DNA from: Primula veris
Taxonomy: Eukaryota; Streptophyta; Magnoliopsida; Ericales; Primulaceae
Assembly (NCBI GenBank): GCA_963682055.1
Contig: OY821751.1
Location: forward strand, 1,116,001 to 1,180,000
DNA: 64,000 nt
Direction of reading: 5' to 3'
The first letter of the stretch is position 1. Each line of letters opens with the position of its first letter. Position numbers and translations under genes: made by a program. Under the pieces are notes generated by a model, which saw only the letters and a list, made by a program, of their open reading frames with translations, was not told the origin of the DNA and did not search any database. Shown piece after piece: positions 53,931-64,000 of this stretch.

Positions 53931-55094
53931 TTATGTCTCAGCAGTAGACAAATAAATGCAATTTTGCTTTTTACTAAACCATGAAACAAGGTTGTTTTCA
54001 AAATAAAAACAACCACCAGAAGTACTCTTTCTATCATCTATGTTTTCTGCCCAATCTGCATCACAATAGCCACTTAGAAAATGGTTTGTATCTTTAGAAT
54101 ACCATAGGCCTAGGTGAAGTGTTCCTTTTACATACCTTAGAATTCTTTTAACAGCTAGAAGATGAGGTTCTAAAGGATTTGCCTGATATCTGGCACAAAC
54201 TCCTACACTTAAGCAAATGTCTGGTCTACTAGCAGTTAAATACAGCAAACTTCCAATCATGGATCTATAAAGACTTGGACAGACACTTTGACCTTTATCA
54301 TTTTTAGACAGTTTAAGAGTGGTACTCATAGGGGTTCTCTTCTCTTTACTCTCACTCAGACCAAACTTCTTAACAAGATTGTCTGCATACTTACTCTGAC
54401 ATAGAAAAATGCATTTTTCATTCTGTTTAACTTGCAATCCTAGAAAGTAAGTTAATTCACCTCCACCACTCATTTCAAATTCATTCTTCATATCAGAAAT
54501 GAATTCATCTATTCTATTATTATAAGTGGAACCAAACACAATGTCATCAACATAGATTTGAGCAATGATTATATCCTTTGCAGTTTTCTTAGTAAACAGA
54601 GTTTTATCAACTCCACCTCTATTGAAACCTTTTTCAATCAAGAACTTGGTTAATCTATCATACCAATCTCTAGGAGCTTGTTTTCGACCATACAAGGCCT
54701 TTTTCAACAAATAGACATGTTCAGGAAATTTAGGATCTTCAAATCCCTTAGGTTAACAAACATACACTTCTTCATTAATCACACCATTCAGAAAAGCACT
54801 CTTAATGTCAAGTTGAAACAATTTAAAATTATACAGACATGCAAGAGAAAGTAGCATTCTAATGGATTCAATTCTAGCTACAGGAGCAAAGGTTTCATCA
54901 AAATCAATTCCCTCAATTTATGTATAACCCTGAGCTACCAACCTAGCTTTATTTCTGATAATAACTCCATCTTCATTACTTTTATTTCTAAAGATCCATT
55001 TAGTCCCTATAATATTTTTATTAGAAGGTCTGGGTACTAAAGTCCATACATCATTCCTTTCAAATTAGGACAGTTCATCTTGCATAGCTAAGAT
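53931..55094 (-). pseudogene. Reverse transcriptase and RNase H N-terminal part of SIRE-type pol
   Basis: From 54710 the frame reads KKALYGRKQAPRDWYDRL, IAQIYVDDIVFGS (catalytic YVDD), LTYFLGLQVKQ, then the RNase H start SGYCDADWAENIDDRKSTSG. The part from 55094 to 54711 is the reverse transcriptase N-terminus broken by at least three stops (near 54754, 54918 and 55066). All motifs are in the usual order, so the damage is point mutation, not rearrangement. Confidence 0.88.
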
Positions 55095-57578
55095 TCATTC
55101 ACTATCTTTCAAAGCCTCTTTTATGTTCTTTGGTTCTAACTGAGAAAGGTAACAAGCAAAATGAACAACATTATTTCTCTTACCTCTGGTTTTCATACCT
55201 GAAGTGACTCCTCCTATGACATTGTCAAGAGAGTGGTTTTTCTGAGTCCTCACATAGCGTGGCTTGCTAATTGACTGAACATGAGAGCTTTCTTCTTCTT
55301 CTTCAGACTCAGCAGCATTCTGGGTTTCAACCTCGGTTTCAACCTCAGTTGCAACTGGACTTCCAACCACTGTTGGACTGCTTGTTTGTTGGCTTTCTTC
55401 AGTCTCTTTTCCAGTCATATCTGACTCTTCATCATCACCTGTAGTCTCATTGACATCCTTTAAGTCATTAAATAACACATTATAAGATTCCATAACACAG
55501 TTTGTTCTTTGATTAAAGACTCTAAAAGCTCTACTATTCTGAGCATAACCAAGAAAGATCCCTTTATCACTTTTAGAGTCAATATTACCAAGATGCTCTC
55601 TATCTCTGAGAATGTAACAAACACACCCAAAGACTTGAAAATACTTAACATTGCGTTTTCTACCTTTCCATATTTCATAAGCTGTCATGGAAGTGCCTTT
55701 AGTAATGTAAACTCTATTAACTATATGACAGGCAGTATTAACAGCTTCAGCCCAAAATCTGTTGGCAAGTTTCTTAGAGTTAAGCATGACTCTAGCCATT
55801 TCCTGAATGGTTCTATTTTTTCTTTCAACTATGTCATTTTGCTGTGGAGTCTTAGGAGCAGAGAACTCATGACTTATACCTAAGGAGTTGCAGAACTCTC
55901 TAAACTTGATGTTTTCAAATTCAGTTCCATGATCACTTCTAATCCTAGCAATATTACCACTGGTGGAACCTTTTTCAAGTTGCAGTTTTAAGCACAGAGT
56001 TTTAAACAGTTGAAAAGCTTCAGATTTATCCTTTAAGAACACTACCCAAGAGTATCTAGAGAAATCATCTACAATTACCAAAATGTACTTCTTACCACCT
56101 ATACTAGCAGTTTGCATAGGACCCATCAAGTCAATATGAAGAAGTTCTAGGACTCTCTTAGTGTAGATTTGACTTGTACTTTTGTGAATACTTTTGGTTT
56201 GTTTGCCTATAGCACAATCACCACAGACACTTTGAGTTTTAGCACTAAGTTTAGGAATTCCTCTTATCAATTCCTTTTTAACAAGCTTATCTAAGGTTTT
56301 GTAATTCACATGCCCAAGCTTTTTATTCCAAATATCCACATTATTAGTAATAGCTTGATTACACCTACTTTGAGGCAACTCTTTTTCAGCTTTTTCAAAA
56401 ACATAGCAGCTGTTTGTTGATCTAACACCAGTCATGACTAAATCATTATTGAAATCAGTAATTAGACATCTATCTTTGTCAAACTTAACAATCATCTTGT
56501 TGTCACAAAGTTGACTAATACTAATAAGATTAGCTTTTAGACCATCTACAAGAAAAACATCATCAATATCAGGCATTCCAGGTTTGTTAATGGTACCTTT
56601 GCCAACAATTTTACATGTATCTCCACCTCCAAACACAACAGTGTTTCCTGTAAGATTAGTGATATTTTTTAGGAGACTTGCAGTACCTGTCATGTGCTTA
56701 GAGCAACCACTGTCAAAATAACAATCATTAGAAGTAACAGCATTCAAGGAAGTAATGACAGCTTTGTTATTAGTAATTAAGGTAGATTTTTCCTTAACTC
56801 TCCAGACCCAGTTCAATTTTTTATTGACAGAAGCCAACCAGTTTTTCTGAGAAATGTACTTTCTGTTCCTCTTTAAGTAACACTTGATTTTTGAATGACC
56901 AGGTTTTTTACAGAAATTACACAGCTTCAACCTAAAGTTGGTTTTGTCCTCAAAGCTATTCAGTTTATTCCTGGTTGCAACTTTGGTTGTAACTGAGCTT
57001 CTAACCCTATTGTCAAACACATGAGTTTTATTCATGGTTGCAACTTTGGTTGCAACTGAGTTTCTAACCTTATTGTCAAAATCATGAGTTTTATTCCTGG
57101 TTGCAACTTTGGTTGCAACTGAACTTCTAACCTTATTATCAAAATCATGAGTTTCAGCTTTAGCAATAGCTTTAACAAATGTAGTTTTTCCTGTACTTTC
57201 ACAGCCATAGTAACCTAAACCACTGTTATCTTTAGCACCTCTAGAATAGGACAGCATGTCATCTAATTTTTCTGAAGCAGAAACATTTAACAGTTTAATT
57301 TTTTTTTTAGTTTCAGTAAGTTCAGCCAGTTGTATGTTAAGCTGTTCAGTAAGACTTTTAACCTCATCCTTTAGATTAATATTAAGTTTTTTTATGATCA
57401 AGGATTGCTTACTTAGACATTGATAATTTTCATACATGACAAGATATTGCTGAGTAATGTTTTCATCAGAAGGTTCTTCCTCATCACTGCTATAGGTTTT
57501 AAGAGTAGTTGTAACTATGGTTGAAACAGACTCACAGTCACTTTCATAAGTAATTTCTTTTTCAGTGATTATTCCCAT
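55095..57578 (-). pseudogene. Protease and integrase part of SIRE-type polyprotein
   Basis: An 827-codon open stretch. In order it has an N-terminal coil (QSLIIKKLNINLKDEVKSLT), three tandem 20-residue repeats (THDFDNKVRSSVATKVATRN type, about 56965-57150), a zinc knuckle CNFCKKPGHSKIKC, the protease site YFDSGCSKHMTG, an integrase zinc finger (LGHVNYKTLDKLV to CGDCAIGKQ), and the integrase catalytic residues in LHIDLMGPM (D), RSDHGTEFE (D) and VERKNRT (E). The last 120 residues are acidic and contain VATEVETEVETQ, coded by the GTTGCAAC-like motif. It starts within the polyprotein, not at a real start; a stop or shift separates it from the upstream zinc-knuckle region. It is the best preserved part of the element. 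Confidence 0.9.
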
Positions 57579-57928
57579 AAAATTAACAAAGTTAGAATCA
57601 TCCTTTTTATCACTGTTGCTTTCAGAATCACTATCACTATGAGTGGTTATATAAGCATTTTTGTTTGTTTTTAAAGTATTTGCACACTCAGCCTGAATGT
57701 GACCAAAACCTCTGCATTCTCTACATTGAATCTCTCTAGGCTTGTAATCTTTATTTTCCTTCTCTTTTGGATTCCACTTTCCTGTAGAGTTATTATTAAA
57801 CCTGGATTCTGACTTAAATTAATTATCCTTTTTCTGAAAGTTATTGGATGTTCCAGTATCATCCTGTTTTTTCTTGTAAAACTTTTTGTACACCTTTTTA
57901 GCAAAGAAGGCTAGCTGTTCTTCATCAC
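57579..57928 (-). pseudogene. gag C-terminal part with zinc knuckle of SIRE-type element
   Basis: In one minus-strand frame the text reads SDEEQLAFFAKKVYKKFYKK, then a stop near 57823, then IQCRECRGFGHIQAECAN, a CCHC knuckle (C-x2-C-x4-H-x4-C, near 57725-57684), then an acidic serine-rich stretch that leads in frame towards the next part. The knuckle binds retrotransposon RNA in active relatives. Confidence 0.8.
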
Positions 57929-58651
57929 TCATTTGTTCACAGACCTTAGGTTCAGATTTCTAACTTGAAAGGCTATTCCCTTTTCTGGCCTCTTATGTTT
58001 GAAGAATTTTAGCTCATGAGTGCTCAGATTTCCTATAAGTTCTTCAAGTTTAAGATTATCTAGGTCTGTTGATTCTTCAATAGCTGTGACCTTAATTTCA
58101 AACCTTTCTGGGAGTGACCTTAGAGTTTTCTTAACAAGTTTAGCATCACTGTATTTTTCACCTAAGGTTCCAGCTTGATGAGCTATATGGCAAATTCTAC
58201 CATTAAATTGTTCAATTGTTTCATCTTCCTCCATTCTTAAATTTTCAAATTGAGTAGTTAATTGTTGGAGTTTGAAGGCTTTTACTTTAACAGTTCCTTC
58301 AAAAGTTACTTGCAAAATATCCCATGCCTCTTTGGCAGTTTCACAGTGAGAGATATACCTGAACACACTGAGAGTTACACCAGCAAATATCAAGTTTATG
58401 GCTGTTGAGTTGGCACTTGATTTTCTGTCTTCATCAGCAGACCATTTGTCTTCAGGTATATAAACCAGTTCACCTTCACCATCACTGGCAGTTGGAGCCT
58501 CCCATCCATACATCACAGTTTTCCATACATGTTCATTTTGCTGTTTAATGAAGGACCTCATTCTGATTTTCCATACTCCATAGTTTACTCCTCCTTCAAG
58601 CAATGGGGGTTTGTTGAAAGCGTTTCCTTCCCTCATTAAGTCCATATTCAC
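57929..58651 (-). pseudogene. gag N-terminal and core part of SIRE-type element
   Basis: Open over 240 codons from about 10-55 bases after the primer site. It carries FNKPPLLEGGVNYGVWKIRM (the DUF4219-like start), MRSFIKQQNEHVWKTVMYGW, and the UBN2-type capsid stretch TAKEAWDILQVTFEGTVKVK, LRMEEDETIEQFNGRI and KTLRSLPERFE. It loses frame near KGIAFQVRN and ends at a stop at 57929. In intact relatives it forms the particle shell. Confidence 0.9.
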
Positions 58652-58690
58652 TAGAACACAGGATCCACACTAAGTAAGATCTAGTGTGAA

Positions 58691-58702
58691 GCTCTGATAC
58701 CA
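58691..58702 (-). promoter_or_regulatory. Primer binding site (initiator tRNA-Met)
   Basis: On the minus strand TGGTATCAGAGC starts two bases after the 5' LTR, the standard copia primer site. Confidence 0.93.
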
Positions 58703-58704
58703 AT

Positions 58705-59908
58705 TGAAATTCTTATCCGCTGTTCTAGATGCAGTTTTGCAGTATGGTTCCAAGTGAGGTTGCAACCACAGTTGGAACCAAGTGTATTAATGGACAAAAT
58801 TGTATAAAGTTAAATGTACTTGAAATAATTCACACGCACATTTAACAACGGAGTTCACCTAACTAGGCTACGTCTCCGGGGCACTTACCCAGATTATGAT
58901 ATTATAAAAAGCTTACAATATAGGATTCAAGTCTTAATGAAAAACTCTCATACTCCCTCTAGGTTTTTCTGCCTATCTCTATATTGCTCCTACTTTCATA
59001 ACTATCAATTATAAATCAATGGCATCCCACCATTATTTTCTTTTGAAAGCTCTTTGTGTATTCTCTCTAGAATGAGTTCTTTATAATTTAGAACACACAC
59101 TTGTACATGCTAAAGTTACCAAGTATATAAGTAAGCAAAAACAATCTTCTATCTTCAATATCTTTTGATTGCTTTTGACTTTGTTGATTGGCTTCAATCT
59201 TTCCAAGCATTACGTGATTCTTCAGCGTGGATTGACTCCAATCATCATTGGCTAATACCTGTTTAGTAACAAGCTTGAAAGTAGGAGTTAGTCTTTCCCT
59301 TTGAAAAGAAACATATAAAGATAATATCTTTTCATAAACATATGAAACATTCAACTCCATATAACAATCAATCTTTAAACGTATATTTACTGAATATGAT
59401 AAGGACCAAAGATTGAAACACGTGATAAGGACAAGCATAAGAGTAGAGATACATATTAAAGGAAACATAACCTTATAAACTAATCTCTTTATATCTTTTA
59501 GAAAACATCTTTCCTTAACACTTTGATATTCTCAATTTACGCATATTAAACCTTTAATATCATATGAGAATATATCCTGCATACTGTAGAACAAATAATA
59601 ATCAATAAAGAACAGTTATGTAGATTTACAGAACTAGACAGAATACTGCTGAACAGCAGGTTGGAACTGTGGTTGCAATTGAGGTTGTAACTGGTACTTG
59701 AAACCTAACACTACTGACTTAGTAGGTTGTAACTGAGGTTGCAACATTGCTTGAAACCTAACACTACTGTCTTAGTAGGTTGTAACTGAGGTTGCAACAT
59801 TGCTTGAAAGCTGTCAACACTGTCTTAGTTCTTTACAAACAGTTAGGATAATTTAGTAAAAACCAATAGACAACAATTAAACTTTAGACCAGAAATCTGG
59901 TCCTAACA
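58705..59908 (-). repeat. 5' LTR of the SIRE-type element
   Basis: Plus-strand text opens TGAAATTCTTATCCGCTG and closes GGTCCTAACA; 1204 bases. An open frame in it (59088-59468 minus) has a counterpart in the other LTR and is not a gene. Confidence 0.95.
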
Positions 59909-61784
59909 AATTTATTTTTAAAAAACATCTCTTTTTATATGTAACCTCCAATTAAGAATAATCTCACTATAGTAATAATTTCTAGTAGTACTAACGATAT
60001 GATTGTATGACATTAAGGTACAATTTTTTTATTTTCATTGAACCGTTTTAATTAAGTAGGACACTTGTCGTAATGCTTACAGATTGTCGAAAATAAGTAA
60101 GAGATCTCTGTTCTATAAGTCTATTATGTGGACTGTTTGATTGTTAGAATAGAGTTATCGCAATGACAGGGCTTATATTATGTATTTATAATGTTAGAAT
60201 TCGTGACAGTAGTTTTTATATTGATTAATTTACTAATATTCCGTCTTAGCTAAGGCGGAATGAATCGTTCATGAAAAAACCTGCAGTGTCGACTAAATAA
60301 AGGGGCGATTCATTTTTTTAAAATATATAAAGGAACTGAACAATGCTAACAAATTTATAACTCGTTTGACAAATTAACTAAACAAGTGCAACAATCCTTC
60401 AAATTAATACTCGCTCGTCGATAAATTAGATTTGTGTACATATTAAATATGCTATTGTCCCATGTTAGCATCGTTTTTCATACTATGAAACTCAACATTT
60501 TTATTCTAATCTTATGTGTCTATTTAATAATTTGTAAGATGCGTTCGTTCTTTTGTCAAACTTTTGTTAGCTTTTTAAAAGAATTCGTTTACTTAACCAT
60601 CATTTTCGTTTGCTTTTATAGTATATATATAATGTTCATACGTACTTACAATCTTACATAGTTACATATGGCGAGCATCTTCTTTACATACACTCGACTT
60701 ATTTAGTTTCTAATCTAAAACACACACAAGTTTGTATATATTTATAAGTGTAGAGATAAACGCAAGATAAGATAGGAGAGAGGATAGAGAGATTCTTTTA
60801 TAAATACGGAGAATGTTTACAAGTTATAAATGTTTAGTTATGAAGATATAAGTGAGGATAATATTATGGTATACCTACCTCGGATTGGGTTTACATGTAT
60901 GCTGTTTAATCTAGATCGGATTTTTAGAGAGAGATACTCTATATTATTTAATGCTGGTTTTTTTGGTCTCCCATCAACCTTTTTTTTTAAAATTAATGTT
61001 GCTTTATTTATAGTTTTCATCTTTGATTATCGGCCTTTTGATCATGGTCAACGCACTTATTCATCTGACGGTGCTCTGCATGTCCCGATCTGCCAACAAC
61101 GTGGCATGGACACATGAAAGCTCCTTAGTGGTTGGAATAGCGCGCCACACGGGTTTTGGCGTCAACTCTGTTATGACTTTGGCACCATTTTGACAAGGTT
61201 TCCGTATGATAAACAATGGAGTGGGAACAAGTCCGTGGTCCGAGGTAGATTAGGTAGACACAACTATACTTGGGGGTTCTCCTATTTATGTCTCATCCGA
61301 CGTAGGTGTGCCGGGGTGGTGGTGCCTTATCAGGGATGGTGGACCTAAATCTTATTTCCCTAAGTAATGGAAAGTTATCTGACATTAATAATTTCGATGT
61401 TCGTGCCCCGAAAGAGCAAGGGAATACAAATATTTCCTCGTCAACATAGTCATTCCCAAATAGGCATAGTAAAAGACAGAGCAACGGTTGATACCATAAT
61501 AGAAGTATAATATTTTAGATGATCAAACCGTCCACAACCAAATCTGTCGATTCGTTAAACATTCCGTTTATGCTCTGCTTTTCTAAACGAGCATGAACTT
61601 TTCTATTATTCAAAACACTTAAAAAATATATAGGATAACTAAAACACTTCAAAGATGCAATTTCATGAACACAATGAAATTTCAACACACAGCTCTAAGT
61701 GCTAATCAAGCCCGAGCCTTATCTAACTCAAACCGGAATTATTTAAAATAAAATAAAAATGAGTAACAAATATATAAATAAAAC
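59909..61784. other. Intergenic DNA between the copia element and KIN copy 3
   Basis: 60150-60320 is a direct copy of 63575-63745 (see findings). A less AT-rich stretch at 61020-61480 contains short open frames without family signature. 61485-61610 is the inverted copy of 49200-49330. The last 150 bases resemble the 3' flank of KIN copy 1 (ATATAAATAAAACAC at both). Confidence 0.45.
60150..60320 (+). repeat. Segment duplicated at 63575-63745
   Basis: Both read GAGTTATCGCAATGACA, ATTATGTATTTATAATGTTA, GTGACAGTAGTTTTTATATT, GTCTTAGCTAAGG and GTCGACTAAATAAAGG. It marks the ancestral upstream region of a KIN copy. Confidence 0.85.
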
Positions 61785-61791
61785 ACATTGT

Positions 61792-63165
61792 TTATTGAAA
61801 TTTTGGGTTGCCCATGCTAGTTGCATTCTCAACAACTTGAGTTGCATCCTGGGTTTTTTCCTGCACTGTTTGTCCGGCCTGCTAAATAATAATAAAAATT
61901 GTATTATATATAGACTTTCATAACGTAACAACTAAATAATTATCATGAAGTAATTAATGTAATATATATTTATATAGATCTATTACTTTATTCAATTTAA
62001 CCACAAGTAAAAACTAATTGACAATTTATTATACTTTCAGTGTACATAGACTCTATACTTAATCAACTGAATTTCAACCATATATGACAATGTTTAGTTA
62101 TAAATAAGAAACCATTTTTATTAGCATACACTTTGTTTTGATTGACAAATTAAATTTTCATCTAAGCAATTAATCATGTGTTGAACATAATGTATTATCA
62201 TTGAATTAGAAAAAGTCAAAACTGCACTTACAAAAAGATTACCATATCTGAAATAAAATACATAAAATATGTATTGGCTTATAGTCTTACAGTGAGATAT
62301 TTTAGTTTTTTACCTGTTGGATTGATTCTTTAGCAGATTGAGCAACATTGCTAGCATTATCCATTATTTGGTTGCCCTTCTCCTGTAATATTTATTTACT
62401 TACATCATATATTTGTACACCTATAAACTTAGCAGTTGCTATATTGTTAGGACTAATATTTTCTGTTTTTAGTATAATATTTTAACAAATTATTCAGAAA
62501 TATGGCTATATTTTACTACCAGGTTTTATCATTATATGTTGCATCATGAGTTAAAAGGGGGGGAAAATACACTAAGTGTATTGTATTACAATTGGTTCAT
62601 AATTTAGTTATTGGAGTACAACTTTTAACAATTTAGTTACTGATCTATTGATTATGTTACAATTGAGGATCTGACGTTAAACAAAATGTCGGAATTACAC
62701 TCACGTTCTCTTTGTAATTCTATCAACTTCCGACAAAAATAGATCCCGAATCGTGAGACATAAATAATGCAATTTCGTTGACTTATACCGTTAGTTCCTT
62801 AATTGGACGAAAATTTATAAATTATTACCTAAATTGTTAAAAGTGATACTCATGTACTCAAATTGTTAACCACTGTTAATACTACACTAAACGTACTTTT
62901 CCCTTAAAGCTTAGGATAATTTTGAGCTAAACTACCAAACATTATCGAACCTTTTTAGCAAGTAAGAACCTATCAACCGATCAGTTAGTTCAATGATTAA
63001 CTGAATAAAAAAAAATTACACTTCTTATACTTTAAAGACGGAAAAAATAGAGTAATTAATTTTCATTTAAACAAATAAATAATGCATAACATAAGGAAAA
63101 ATATGTACCTGGACTTGGCCCTTAGCCTGACCAGATTGGTAACTTGCATTTTGGGAATTATCCAT
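61792..63165 (-). CDS. KIN/LEA-like small stress protein, copy 3 (3 exons)
   Basis: Minus-strand exons 63165-63109, 62382-62314 and 61878-61792, phase-0 introns, GT-AG borders, predicted 70 residues. It begins MDNSQNASYQSGQAKGQVQ, continues EKGNQIMDNASNVAQSAKES and ends AGQTVQEKTQDATQVVENAT plus SMGNPKFQ. It differs from copy 1 by several substitutions and by a four-residue longer C-terminus caused by a changed stop region. Exon sizes of the first two exons are the same as in copy 1. The TATA box CTATAAAAAAGGGC lies near 63279-63286. Intron 1 contains a dispersed repeat instead of Helitrons. Likely role as for copy 1: a small hydrophilic cold/ABA/dehydration-responsive protein. Confidence 0.85.
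62562..62905. repeat. Dispersed non-coding repeat, copy 2, in KIN copy 3 intron 1
   Basis: Collinear with 13095-13470. It lies wholly in intron 1, between exon 2 and the GCTTAGGATAATTTTGAGC segment that all KIN copies share. Confidence 0.55.
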
Positions 63166-63278
63166 TTTCTGAACTTGTCTTTATTTATGAAAAAAAACTA
63201 GCTTATATTTGTGTAAATATTGTATAGAATTTAATTGAAGATGAGAAACTGTGATTTAAATGTAACACAATGTGCCCT

Positions 63279-63286
63279 TTTTTATA
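63279..63286 (-). promoter_or_regulatory. TATA box of KIN copy 3
   Basis: Minus-strand TATAAAAA within ACTATAAAAAAGGGCAC, about 115 bases before the start codon and conserved with copy 1. Confidence 0.65.
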
Positions 63287-63299
63287 GTTTTCCTGGATA

Positions 63300-64000
63300 A
63301 CTAACTCACAAATGTCAATCGTTTATTGAGTTTTGGCTTTTGCCTATAATTAGAATTTTTATTTATTTATTATTAGGAGTATTCGTTTGGAGATCCATAA
63401 TGTTCGAATTTATTAAATTTTGTTAAAGTTGTAGAGTGTTTTGTAATGCTCTTGAATTTCTTTGTACAAGTTTATGTCCACGCTTACAAGAAACATGAAA
63501 TATATTGATTTTCATTTTTATTTTCATTACGCCATTTTAAGTACAAGTCTTTATGTAGTTTTCTTGATTATTGAAAAAGAGTTATCGCAATGACATGGAT
63601 TATATTATGTATTTATAATGTTAGAATTTGTGACAGTAGTTTTTATATTAATTAATTTACTAAAGTTCTGTCTTAGCTAAGGTAGAATGAATCGTTAATG
63701 AAAAAACCATCGTCGACTAAATAAAGGTATGATTCATTTTTTTATATAGAAAATTAAGGATTGCACCATGAAAACAAAACTATTTAACAATTGTTCCGGC
63801 TATAAAATTTAATTAAGGATTGATCCATTATTTCTGAAACTAATTAATGATTGGTTCATTTTCCATAACTAACCATTAATACGGGCATACACAATACATT
63901 ATTTATACATTTTATTTAATACATGCATACACAACACATAATTGCAGGTTGGGACGGGTTGAGTTTAGATTAATTCTTAAATTTTTATTTCGGTTATTTT
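63300..64000. other. Upstream region of KIN copy 3
   Basis: Contains promoter text shared with copy 1 (GGAGTATT...GGAGATCCATAA, TTATGTCCACGCTTACAAGAAA) and 63575-63745, the direct duplicate of 60150-60320. After 63760 an ATTAAGGATTG-ATTCATT type phrase recurs about three times. No gene seen. Confidence 0.5.

Larger units (their letters stand above)
50885..59908 (-). mobile_element. Complete Ty1/copia element, SIRE type, decayed coding region
   Basis: LTRs at 50885-52104 (3') and 58705-59908 (5') in minus orientation are flanked by AATTT on both sides (50880-50884 and 59909-59913). The primer site for initiator tRNA-Met and a polypurine tract are in place. Coding order on the minus strand is gag (58651-57929), zinc knuckle (near 57700), protease-integrase (57578-55095), reverse transcriptase (to 53931) and RNase H (to 53604), the Ty1/copia order. 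LTR length of 1.2 kb and motifs such as ALYGRKQAPRDWYDRLTKFL and IAQIYVDDIVFGSTYN point to the SIRE/Maximus lineage. Several stops and shifts make it inactive. LTR differences (about 35 substitutions and one 16-base indel by eye) make it much older than the gypsy element. Confidence 0.95.

Noticed and set aside
59088..59468. 126-codon minus-strand frame in the 5' LTR
   Set aside because: LTR sequence; the counterpart in the other LTR is interrupted by an indel and stop.
60434..61117. Two plus-strand frames of 75 and 95 codons
   Set aside because: Hydrophobic or mixed translation with no start context, introns or motif; AT-rich chance frames.

Overview
The window is nuclear DNA of a flowering plant, almost certainly a eudicot. 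It is very AT-rich, its genes are split by GT-AG introns, and the intergenic space is packed with plant transposons (Ty1/copia, Ty3/gypsy, Helitrons, Stowaway, CACTA and hAT derivatives). The sequence does not settle the genus. There is no rRNA, tRNA, CRISPR array or bacterial-style operon that I can see.

Layout. 1-4170: the 5' half of an old, decayed Ty1/copia element running right to left off the window edge, with its LTR at 3958-4170. 4500-5411: a fold-back repeat. 7385-11128: a four-exon gene for a WIT-type nuclear-envelope tail-anchored coiled-coil protein, with a Stowaway MITE in intron 1. 11400-23900: intergenic DNA with many small MITEs and a Helitron. 24018-24581: an intronless bZIP transcription factor gene. 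26035-38855: a complete, very young Ty3/gypsy (Tat-type) element with target duplication AAAAG. 41233-42757, 50145-50201 and 61792-63165: three copies (two intact, one cut short) of a small KIN/LEA-like stress protein gene on the minus strand. 46122-47797: a divergent MFAP1-like splicing-factor gene. 50885-59908: a complete Ty1/copia element of SIRE type (target duplication AATTT), inserted upstream of the truncated KIN copy.

The most unusual part is the Ty3/gypsy element. Its sense strand keeps only the start of gag joined directly to the integrase core; protease, reverse transcriptase and RNase H are gone, so it must have moved with help from a relative. The space between integrase and the 3' LTR carries a large set of genes on the opposite strand: a five-exon gene with all phase-0 introns (33306 to 31344, predicted 476 residues), two further coiled-coil reading frames after it, and five small coiled-coil genes (34006-38047). 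Each small gene has its own minus-strand TATA box 50-90 bases before its start codon, and they include two paralogous pairs. The two LTRs differ at only two positions that I could see, so this antisense gene set belongs to a recently mobile lineage. Additional antisense genes are known in Tat-lineage elements (for example Grande), but a cassette of this size is not something I recognise.

Secondary points of interest are six hairpins in the decayed copia element that share one loop (ACGACAGG) but have different, self-complementary stems; a GTTGCAAC-type motif spread through coding and non-coding parts of the SIRE-type element; a small acidic reading frame in that element's 3' region; and two related Helitrons side by side in intron 1 of a KIN gene.
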